The translations under genes were made by a program, and so were the position numbers. A model generated the notes under the pieces. It saw only the letters and a program-made list of their open reading frames with translations. It was not told the DNA's origin and did no database searches. A stretch of 64,000 nt of DNA from Paragonimus westermani. Its lineage: Eukaryota; Platyhelminthes; Trematoda; Plagiorchiida; Troglotrematidae. Location: contig QNGE01000115.1 in assembly GCA_008508345.1 (NCBI GenBank), positions 102,953-166,952 on the forward strand, in the 5' to 3' direction. This document shows, piece after piece, positions 1 through 64,000 of this stretch (positions are counted from its first letter, which is position 1; each line of letters opens with the position of its first letter).

Positions 1-3000
1 GAGGACTTTTTGCTTTGTACATAAAAAAATCCAGTTCGTCTAGTGGATAATTAAAGTCAATGGCAACGCTTTATGGAATGTTCCAAACGCATTACCTTTT
101 ATCCACTTTACTATTGATGTGTATAGTGACGACACCGCGCGCGATTTCGTTATTTACACAAAACAGTTAAACAGACAAAAATATTCTCCTCGCCTCTTGT
201 TGTCATATCTTATAGGGGTAGGCCACATCATTGCCGCTAAGAGACGAGCAATATATCTGTATATAAGACGTTTTATATTCCACCACTGGATTTCCCAAAG
301 ATGGTTATAACCATGACAAAAAAACAAGTGATAAACTTGTTTAAATCAGTTAAAACTTCATCGTTACGATCAAGTGCGAGCCCGATGACATCAAGTCATA
401 CACAGAAATACACAAGCAACTCATGCGGTTGTTATGCAAAAAAAATTCTTGGATAGACCATAGTTCGGTATATAGACGAGGAAACGATAGAACAGATGAC
501 TGAACCCAAAAGTGTTGCAACCGGAACGTAATCCCATTTGACACGGAAAACAATCACAGGGGAGTAGAATGGAAGAACTTGCTTCGTTCTTTTCACAAAA
601 AGCGTGAGCAAACGACAGTAGGGTATCAAACACTACATGTATTGGTTATCCATTGATCACTATTTAAACTAATTCACAACAAAACCCACATTGAGACTTC
701 TTCACGTAGTTATGACCAACAGCTGTGCACATTCAGCAGACGTGCCAGATCGCCCAGGGTCATTAAATTAATATGGATCGGGCGGTTTTTACTGGCTTAT
801 TAAACTGCAGAGAGGATAACGAACCCTGTTGGCGTTCTTACGCGATGTGATCAACCAGCACTGCAGAGCGGAAGTAAATTCCGAAGGCTTTCGAGTTTTG
901 AGAAAAAAAATCAAAGGAGCAAAACTGATAGAAAAGACATATACAGTCAAAAACAGCTTACGGGCTTAGTGATAAACAATTTCATAATGTCCGAAGCTAG
1001 GAAGCAGGCTGTATGAGATTGAGTATTTCACGGTTGAACATTTCCGATTGAGGACCAAACCGAAAGAAAAAGTATAGTCAATTCTCTACTAGTGAAATCA
1101 CTGTTTTCATTGAATTATCCGGCTGAACATAACAAACGACAGTAGTAATTCACAATGAAACGAGGAAAATTGTCACAATTGCGAAAGGAACTGTCCAAAA
1201 GTCACCGAACTGGATTGCTGCAACCATCGAAATATTTGTTACAAAACACTGAAACAGATGGAAAACCGTGTATGCGATCCAGTTAAAATCAACCTGGTGT
1301 CCGATATCTACTTTTGGAATTTTTCAGCTCTGAACAATCATGACTTATCACAAAAATATTCCTGAACTAATCTGAAGCGTGTAATCCGTTCATCGTTGAT
1401 ATCATCACACCCATACTCAGCAGAATGTGTTCTATTACAAAAAACAGATATACAAGTGTTCGTATGTGTGTAAGTCAAGAATAAACACAATTCCGGGTTG
1501 GACCAAGCTTATTCAGTTGATAAGTACACTTCGGACAATGTGTCCTTGAGTTAAACTTGACAAAAAGTCAACAACATCACCACCACCACCAAAGACAACA
1601 CGAGTGTGAATGACGTGTCCTGCAACAGTTCACCACACATTTTCAAGAGTATGCAGTCGCCGACGAAATGACCGGAACAACACAAAACAGTCCATAACTA
1701 TGTCAAATAAACAATTCACACATATAGAGAAAACCAGATGACAAAAATGCCTACATGTCAGAATTCAGTGACACCACAAAAATACAGTGATACTCGGTGA
1801 ATTCCACTTGAACCATCTGCGTTGTTCTTTGGACTTACTGGAGTTCCTAAAAAAACAGTGATAGTATGTGACCAGAACACGGCAACAAAAGCCGTAACTA
1901 AACCAGATGCACACTACCGAAACAGGTTGCAAGCTCAGTGGCAGTGAAATCGATTGCGTTAGTGACGTTTTACACATACCCGTAATCACGAAAACTACAC
2001 CGATGTAAAGGTATCAGCCAGTTGGCTGCAGGCTCAAAACGGGCTGACTCAACCCCAACTACTGTTGTAGGATCGACGCCACTTTTTAGTAATATGCAGC
2101 CAATTTGGATAGCTATCCATCTATTAACCAAACAGGGATTGGTAAATACATAGCAGAGTAACGAGGAAGAACACGCAGAATTCGAATCGCAGAGTTTTTC
2201 ACCAACTCAAACTGATTTCGATAAACATGTACTATTGCTGATTTAACTCCGATTCCGCTAAATTGAAGCTGTAAAGAAGTGCTACCGCACAAATCCACAT
2301 CAAACTTATCGGGACAAGGCGTGTTACCTATTTGGTTCAGGAAGTAGAGTTAGGCTAAACTACACCAATTTCCCGGGATGGCCCAACCCGTCTCAGACTA
2401 AGTTCATGGACTGGATGTGGATCACAATTAGTTTGTCAGAGCCGTGTGTGAAGATTACTCAAACGTGGTTTTCTGAAGTTCAATGGTATGTTCTGTGATC
2501 AAAGTGTACATAAGCTGCATGTGACCCAATAGGACTGTCGTCTTGGTTCTGGCCCATTTCAATTCCAAAGTGTTTTGTGTACCGTTCTAAGAAGTTCTTT
2601 ACTGCAAAGGTACTCAATACAAAAAAACTGTGTACCTCAAAAAACTTCTTTTTCCAAAAGAAAGGTAACAGACCACAATTGATGCAACCTACTGACGCGC
2701 ACTGCTGTTGAACAGATGAACAAAATAAAACCGAATGACCTTCCCGTCTCCTGAACGATTTAGTGGCAAGTTCATAAATGAGTAGACGCTGCATTTCAGA
2801 TGGTAAAACGTAAGCAGTTAGTACAGAATGGTAGACTGTTGACATGCTGTGCTGTGTAACGGAGTGGTACGTCTAGAGCACTGCTCTGGAGTACAGCCTT
2901 CTCATGAAAACCCTAATGCAGAAAGCAGAGAAACTGTCCACGGTCACGACTAAAACAGCGCAAATGGATTGGGTGAACCTTGATACAAACTCAACATACA

Positions 3001-5864
3001 GCCCGCTAAACAGTACATCCAGTCAAAGTCGGCAATTCGAAAAGGCTTAGTACCCCCGGTCGAACAGCAGCTGTCCAGGGGCCCAGGCACCTTTGTTTAG
3101 ACAGGTGACGCAGTTTTGTGGAGCAAAACTGGTGCAACGATATTTATCATCGTCGTCATCGCCACAATTTTTTAGTGGTTCTCACTGATGCTTAACTGTC
3201 ACACAATCATGAAGAAAAAAATCGAGCCAAGGACAGGAATAAAACGAAACAAAAACAAAAGGAGAGAAAAAGAGACCTAGCCATTAAAAGTAGCCGAGTC
3301 AATGTTCACAAATTCAGTATCGAGGCCGCCACGCCTTGCAAACAAACAACCGAGCTGCAAGTGAGAGTAAGGCGTCATCAACGAGACAGCTTCCTTACGG
3401 CTTTCACTGTCCCGCGTCATTAAATGCACTCACCACACAGACAACTCAACAAACAGCAACAACATTCACGCCACTGAGCTCTGTTAGTCGTTACCTCGCC
3501 TAACGTCTCCAGCCACCGACTCCGTCAATCGCGAGGACCTAAGTCTGAGAGACAAACCCGAACTACACCGATCAGCCAGTTGGTGAACGAACCCATTCCT
3601 CTACGCCAGGCCATCATCTGTTCACCTCGCATCTTACGCCAGTAGACCACGGCATCGGAAAACAGTGTTTGGTGTGGCAGACGACTACATGACATCCTTA
3701 CTATATGGCCCAACCATCTAAGTCTGTGAAAATGTAAGGAATGGACAAAAGAACTCGACTGACAATCACTACCAAATACCCGTTTCCCAATCTCTTCGTT
3801 GCCTACTCTTTGGTGACACTCGATGCGAGCGATCAGACGTAAACATTGGTGGACAGACGATTCACGTCTTCCATCCTCATGAGACAAGTTTCGCCGCCGT
3901 GTAGTGATATAGCCATCATTGTCACCTTATGTAAGTACCCGTAAGTCTCAGAGCAATACCGCTCTGTCGCCATAGGTGTTGTGAATTAGCGAATACCTCC
4001 CAAGCTTCTACTTTATTCCCTGCAACTCCAAGTACACAAGTCAACCGATTATCTTTATAAATCATTCATATTGGACGACATAAATGCTAGTTCACAATAA
4101 AATTCGTTGCGAAACGTGACTCCTCCACATGGCGATAACAGAAAGGATGTTTGCCCAAGGTAACCTGGGAAGACACTCGGTCGTATTGATGTAATCGATG
4201 TAGTAACCGATGAACCAAAAGTTGGGATAAGCAAACAGTATCTATAGATCACCAGTTCCTCGACCTTTATTAAAACGGGCTTGTATTTTCTGTGGTGAAA
4301 AATATTAATTGTCCTTTTACGAGTCCACTTCGACGCGCACACGTTGATTTCGGTCGACCGTTTTCCGTGACACGACGATACCGATAGTCAGTATGATTCC
4401 TCAGCTGACATCGAACGAACAGACTATTATTGGGTTTTCACAAATAACAAATTATCCTAATGATTGTACATTGCAATGATTAGTTTATTTGTTTTGTTAA
4501 TGGAAGCGAATTGCATATCTTTTTCAAGTAGCTACGATATTCACAATCGAACAAACCGGATATGGAAGCCAACTTCCGCCTCGATGATTTGGCACTGACC
4601 AAGTCGAGCTCAATTAGGCCGGAAAAAGTGATTAATTACCGACAATCAGATTGGATCTTAACACATCCTGATGAAAATGGTTCACGTGAACATCCGGAGC
4701 AGAGAGTTCACATGAAACATATTCCGAACGTGTACGGATTTGAATGTTTAGGGCAGCAATGAGGCGGGTGCATGATTCCAAATGCGCGTACTGCAAAGCG
4801 AGGTACAGCAGCAAGAGTCGTACTGAGCTCCAAAGCAGAGCAAAAACTGAACATGAAAGAATAAACACATACATGATATTAGGTCCGTCAACGCGGATAC
4901 GAAAAGTGTGCATGAGTCAGATGTACAGGCACAGTGAGAACTACATCAGTGTTCGCTGGCGAAATGAGCACGCCACATGATAATCGTCTATGTAATTGTG
5001 CTCTTCAGATGGTCCGCATGAAAGTGGAATTCCTTCCACATTTCCATGAGACAGGCGTTACAGGGAGTGCACTCCGAACAACGCAATCAAAGCAGCAATC
5101 AGTCAGCAATACAAGGCACCGCTTATCCAGAGACTGTTTTATATCTGGAAATGACCACTTGGATTCTGGTACAGCAGCCATCTTGCGTTTTTTCTAGCGC
5201 AGAGATCGAACACCACGTGATGACACCACCGGCGCTGACAGCAATGCGCGGATGGTGGACGTGATAATCACAAGCCATATTGTTTGCGCTCAGGGCACTG
5301 ATCACCTAAGCACCAAGGCAGGCAGTTAGCTTATGTGGAAAAGCATTGAATTGGCCACTGACAGACAACACGATTAAAAAACAGCACACGCTGACTACAC
5401 TGAATACCACGTGTGTTCTGTCGACAATACCGGAAGTAAGTTACGAAAACATCGAGACACCCAAGCAATGATGTGATTATGAACCGTAAAACCTTGGCCA
5501 TTCCTCCCGATAGAGACAGAGAGATCACGTGGATCCGGTGGACAACGCAGACGGAATGGACAATATTTACGGTAAACAGAACAAGGCTAATTCGTGAGCT
5601 TTAAACCTAGTCTTGTTGAAGCTCCGCTTGTGAAAAATAGGGAACAGAAAATGACTTCCAGGAGGGCAAAATGAAACTGATCGATAGGGAAAACGACTCA
5701 TGCGGAAGAAAATATACAAGAAAACAATCAAACGAACAAATCGAATGTTGATATGGGTAGTAGGTACATACGTGTGAGGACGGCCGTGGTGTACAGCAGA
5801 AAAATCCAATGCTTCGGATCACACACGCAAACAGAGACATACGGACACAAATAAAATCACTCAC
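1..5864. other. Stretch downstream of calcineurin exon h; LINE fragment, otherwise nothing recognised
   Basis: Apart from the RTE-like fragment at 3140-4045, I recognise no gene here. On the minus strand this should be the intron after exon h, because that exon ends in open phase. I looked for the expected autoinhibitory exon (family motifs such as ITSFEEA and NERMPP) and did not see it. Short ORFs on both strands show no known motif. A CAC-rich run lies at about 1573-1588. Confidence 0.6.
3140..4045 (-). mobile_element. 5'-truncated RTE-like LINE, 3' end only (copy A, subfamily 1)
   Basis: This copy aligns by eye with 6336-7270 through the end of the ORF and the 3' UTR. On the minus strand the peptide contains RLRWLGHIVRMSCSRLP and then GEQMMAWRRGMGSFTNWL. 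This is the C-terminal tail that follows the reverse transcriptase in these fluke elements. The 3' UTR holds the conserved CTTGCA/TGCAAG stem and ends in a degenerate GAT-rich tail at about 3147-3163. 5' truncation at about 4045 is typical of target-primed reverse transcription. No clear target-site duplication was found. The clade (RTE rather than CR1 or Jockey) is inferred. Confidence 0.85.
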
Positions 5865-59786
<53,922 letters not shown>

Positions 59787-62700
59787 CTGCAGAAGCCATA
59801 ATCATCAAAGGCCAATGGAGAAGAACGAAAGACAAACGGTATGGGAGTAAACATTATATATATATAATGTGATAAGGGTTTTTCAGAAAACAACATATAA
59901 GTTACCGTCATATCATCTCAGTAACTTACTCATGAAGCCCAGTAGAGAAGCTACGAAAAAAATACACAGCAGACAAAAGGAGGGTTATCACTGATAACTG
60001 CTTCCAGTTCTTCCGTTTGAACTTATTTACTCTGCCTTTATTCTCTTCAGTACACGTATCTTCTTCTGGGCTACTCTACATCACTGCTGCCGTGAGCGGT
60101 GGCCTAACCACAAGGTCAGACACATGGTCGCTATCAACGAATGAACAAGTGAAGATTGCCATAGAAATCGAGACATATGGGGAGTGAGTAAAAACAGATG
60201 AGCAATAACTGATCGTTCATTCAAGATGCAAGAAATTTCGCACACCGGCACCATTACATATAATTCTATCACGTCTGACAGTCTTTAACCATAGATAACA
60301 CCGATCCTTCGATCTCCGAGCAAGATGTACGTTAATTCGATGCGCCCTAGCCTGTTTCACGGTTCGATGTCAAGTCATCGTCAGGCCGCCGCGCAGCTTC
60401 TCTTAGCTAATCCGTGATTCTGTAAGACCTAACGAACAACGATGTGGGATGAAACAAGAAATATGGATAGAATCTAAAAAATTCGACGACAGATACTTGA
60501 ATCGAGTACATAGGTGTTCAGACTGCGATTGTTAAAAACGTTTGTCTGACAACCTCCGTGATTAAAGAGTGAATCCACCATGCACGAACAATCCTGAGCG
60601 CGCAGTGCCTGGTAATGAAGAATAAGCACTGAACATTTGAGTCGAAATTCTGCAAGAATTGTGCTTTTATCTAAGTAAAAGCTAGGACTTATCACGTAAC
60701 GTTTACCATTTTTGTCACAAATGTAAAAACCATTCAACAGCAGTCACTAGAAAAATATTTGTGCTGGTGATCACGTTTAGATGCTAAGCAGTGAAAATTC
60801 TGAATGGCACATGCGGAATGGTAGGAGTTTTGGCAATAGTGCCACTACGTTTACATCCGAGATAGTGTGGCTCCAATATTCTGTTCTGTACTGTTCTGTA
60901 CTACAGTAGGAGCCACTCGTGTGTAATTAATCTTAAGGCCTTGAATGTCTAAAACGAAAAACAAGCGATTGACAATTGTGGCCAGAACCGACCAAGACAC
61001 TTAGAACAGACACAAAGACCACACGAGTCAATCGGACTAGAATACAAGGACATGAGTAACTGAAGGTGTGTCTGTTTCAACACAGTCGGGTATACATGAC
61101 CACAACCAATCATCAAGGTATAGGACATACCCATACCGTCCTAGTGTGAACCATAGTGTGCGTACGTTCAAGGCGAATTTTATTTACCTCACTTAGAGGG
61201 CGTAGCATTCCAAGGAGCCGGCACTTTCCTCTCGAAAAAAAGTCACGGACTGTCATGACTCAAGGCGACACAGAATCCACCTCTTTTACGCAGGGAAAGA
61301 ATCAAAATGAACATCAGCGAATTTCGAAATACAGTAAGGCATTCACAAACTCACAATGGGCAAAGCACATGATAACCGCCAGAAGGTAGGATGGAGTCGA
61401 AATGACCGTTTGCGTTGCTTGATAATCGGTTAAAAACTCACCAACGTTTAAGCTGCCACAGACAGTTAATCAGAAACGTTAACTCATACCATACAGATGG
61501 AAGTCTACGAAAACAACGATCTCCAGTTTAACGGAGAGAGTTTCTTGTTAGAAACCTGCGCATAAACTACCGGTTCTGGTTACCACTCTAACAGCCTCTC
61601 AAAATGCACAGTCGATGACCAACACAGGTCTCTTATTCGATGGGGTTTTAATGGAGCAGCAAGGCCGTTGGAGAAAGTACAATCAATCGATGCCTACGAT
61701 CGGATGTTCTGTCAAGTTGCTCTGAAAGAGGATTGTGATTAAAACAAGTTGTTTTAACCTGTGTCGGATTAAAACGGTCGAATTGACCAAAACAGGCTGT
61801 AGAACAATAATGAACCAACTGATGGGAACTGAACACGGTTGTGGCCCGGTGATACATACGAAATGCTACTGTTCTATGAGAAGAGCACGCGATAAATTGA
61901 GACTAGCTCGTGCCGCCCATACTTGTTCTAATTTTCCCAGCATGATACGTTAGCATAATCAATCCCTACTGAGCAGTCTGCCACATTAGGATATGCCAAT
62001 CTGCCGGACTGCTATGAGAAGTTAACGAGGATAAGTCATCAATATTCTCAAGTCAGTAAGCGATTACGATCGTGCGGGGTTTTCGAATTCGGCAGCGCAA
62101 TAACCTAAAATTGTGCAGAGCAGACAAGGAGTTCGTTGGGATAACTAGTCAGAATGAGTAACCGTGATTCAGCACGAGACTTGGGTAATTAGCGTTGAGC
62201 TTGACAGAGTGGACGAACATTAGAAGAAGTTCTGAAATGGATGTTAACATGAAACAACTGACCAGCCTTTTGCTGTTTGTATTGTACCTCATAAGTAATG
62301 TTGGAGACCGGAAGCAGGAATGGACACGGGTGAAAATGTGACAGTATACCAATGACTTGCAAAGAACACTCATTCTGTGTCCGGATGCATCCAATGTAAG
62401 AAAACTTATCAGAACCTGTAGTAACAAAGTATTCAGTAGACGAATACAGACGCAAAATTGAAGGAAATGTTTAGGGCACCAAGTCGAGCTCACAGACATG
62501 TGAGCCATCAAAAACATTGTGAGAGAATGAAGATACACCCGACCCCAAGCTGATACTACGAAGAATTCAATGTTCGCTGCATGTTAGAGCGGACCTATGG
62601 CGTGTCTGACTGGCGGTGGTTGGGTCACTCCCGTGTTTATTTCCGTCTATCTTTACTAATTAACAGTCTTACAACTGAGGATCCTCAGAAAATCAGACTA

Positions 62701-64000
62701 CCTAACAACGTCCTTCCTTGCGAATCGCCCAAGATCTTTAGGTTTATCTAACACATTCAGGACTGTTTGTGGAATGGATTCAACTTGAAATCACGCAGAG
62801 CGCTAAAATACGGAGGAAGCCATACATCAGAAAGAAATACCGATGACAACAGTTAAAGAGTGATTAGAGATGAGAAACGACACAGGGACTGTGCAAAGTA
62901 TTTTGAAACACAAAATTACCAGTTGGAATTCTAGTGAACAATATTACGTATGAAATCGGGGTAGAGCCAATACACTGAAATTACGTGTTGGCTGCATGCG
63001 AGTCAAGCTAAACACGATCCGGTTGGTTAGTTCCATGTGAGTAGGAAGGAAAAGACAACCATTTCAAATTGGTCAAGCTTGAATAGTGTTGTAGCAACGA
63101 TATCCACGTGTGATCGGTCCCATAAGATGGCATCAACATCCAAGCAATGATGAGGTTAAAAACGAGACAATCAGTAGCAAGAGTTAACCAGGTCTGTTAG
63201 TTCAAACCTTAGGCATAACCTACTCACTAGTCATCTGAAAAACCCGGTACCTTTCAACGAGGTCACAGCTGGCCGGTGTAAGATACGAGGTGGACAAGCA
63301 AACGACTTAGCACAGGGGAGCGATTGGCAAATAATTAAGGTTAGGATCTCCATAAGTCGCAGAGCATAAGGTTACAGACATTGGTGGAAGTGTTTGCCAG
63401 TGCAAAAATTGTCGTTGTGTGCGGCTGAATTGTCCGTGAATTAAGGATAAGAGATAAGGCGGGAAATAGAAATCGACAAGGATGATGTTTCAAGGATGGT
63501 GCATCAATCCCACTCGAAATTAGAACATACGTTTGTAAGGTGTGGGTTTCCACATAAGGGTATTTCCTAAGCTGACCTCGTCCATTCCTCGTCTTTACCT
63601 GTAGGCTAAGGTTCCGTTATGTGAAGGCTGTACGACAGAGGAGCGTCAGCAACATTGACTAACGTACTGTTGCCAATGATGGAGCGATATCAAGCAATAA
63701 ACAGAGTTTATATCGTCAATGGACATCGATTCCAAGTGACAGCACGAGGAAATCGATAAGACGCGTATTTATGGTGAAGAAAGACATGTATGTCCGTGCT
63801 TTAGCAGCATAATCACCCGGCGAGTTGGTGGACAGTGGGCTCAACTTTATCAGGTCTTGTCAGCAACAGGAACACGATGAAATCAAACTCACGACTTGTG
63901 AATCAGTGTCAGGATGGTAACGGAGACATCTAAACAATAGATTTCTGGGTCACGATTATGTGAATCGCAGGAAGATACATCAGTTAGGTTACCTGTTTGT
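59787..64000. other. Upstream intron sequence; nothing recognised
   Basis: On the minus strand this should be the intron before exon a. I searched by eye for the expected GDYVDRG and CGDIHGQ exons and did not find them. The short ORFs on both strands have no known motif. A 20-bp perfect AT-rich palindrome lies at 59851-59870. Confidence 0.6.
59851..59870. repeat. 20-bp perfect AT palindrome
   Basis: ACATTATATATATATAATGT is its own reverse complement. It lies 65 bp upstream of the acceptor of exon a, close to where a branch point would be. It is probably a simple TA repeat. Confidence 0.8.

Noticed and set aside
1573..1588. CACCAC run encoding His or Thr repeats
   Set aside because: A very short simple repeat with no open frame of interest around it.
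2480..2845. Minus-strand ORF of 121 codons
   Set aside because: No family motif, and aromatic and cysteine-rich composition like random AT-rich sequence. No splice context linking it to calcineurin.
62149..62538. Minus-strand ORF of 129 codons
   Set aside because: Hydrophobic low-information sequence without a motif; it overlaps another ORF on the same strand. Treated as chance.

Overview
This window looks like eukaryotic, metazoan DNA, most likely from a parasitic flatworm (a trematode such as a liver or intestinal fluke). There are no long uninterrupted genes and no operons or ribosome-binding sites. Coding sequence is one gene cut into short exons by introns of about 1 to 15 kb. The introns are full of decayed non-LTR retrotransposons and Penelope-like elements of the kind common in fluke genomes. 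The phylum is inferred from this general character; I could not run a database search.

The host gene is a calcineurin A catalytic subunit (serine/threonine protein phosphatase 2B) on the minus strand. I find eight exons between 59786 and 5865, all with GT-AG borders. Codon phase carries through without a break at every one of the seven junctions. Together they encode 317 residues, from just after the missing GDYVDRG exon, through the metal-binding and active-site motifs, the calcineurin B-binding helix and the calmodulin-binding segment, to a conserved GLTPTGMLP segment. The 5' exons should lie beyond 64000. The final exon(s), with the autoinhibitory segment and stop codon, were not found and probably lie beyond position 1.

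Layout, left to right. 1-5864: 3' flank or last intron, with a 5'-truncated RTE-like LINE (3140-4045). 5963-16681: intron with a nearly full-length, broken RTE-like LINE (6336-9700), a tRNA-related repeat (about 9985-10300) and a decayed LINE tail (about 14080-14500). 16764-31571: 14.8-kb intron with a tRNA-related repeat, a possible CR1-type endonuclease fragment, a Penelope-like element with a GIY-YIG domain (21400-22790), a 1490-bp segment present twice around a single N (23246-26226), a CA microsatellite and a second LINE subfamily's 3' end (30843-31335). 31647-37238: intron with a 52-bp LINE tail flanked by a 13-bp target-site duplication and, next to it, a perfect 58-bp inverted repeat (33405-33576). 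38438-49538: intron with a second Penelope-like element (40905-42350), a roughly 1-kb element with long inverted repeats (43733-44775) and a nearly complete but dead RTE-like LINE (about 45340-49025). 49757-56006 and 56153-59674: introns with tRNA-related repeats.

No complete, intact mobile-element ORF was found. The most unusual structures are the perfect 58-bp palindrome, the 52-bp LINE insertion with its duplication, the long-inverted-repeat element, and the N-separated duplicate, which is probably an assembly artefact.
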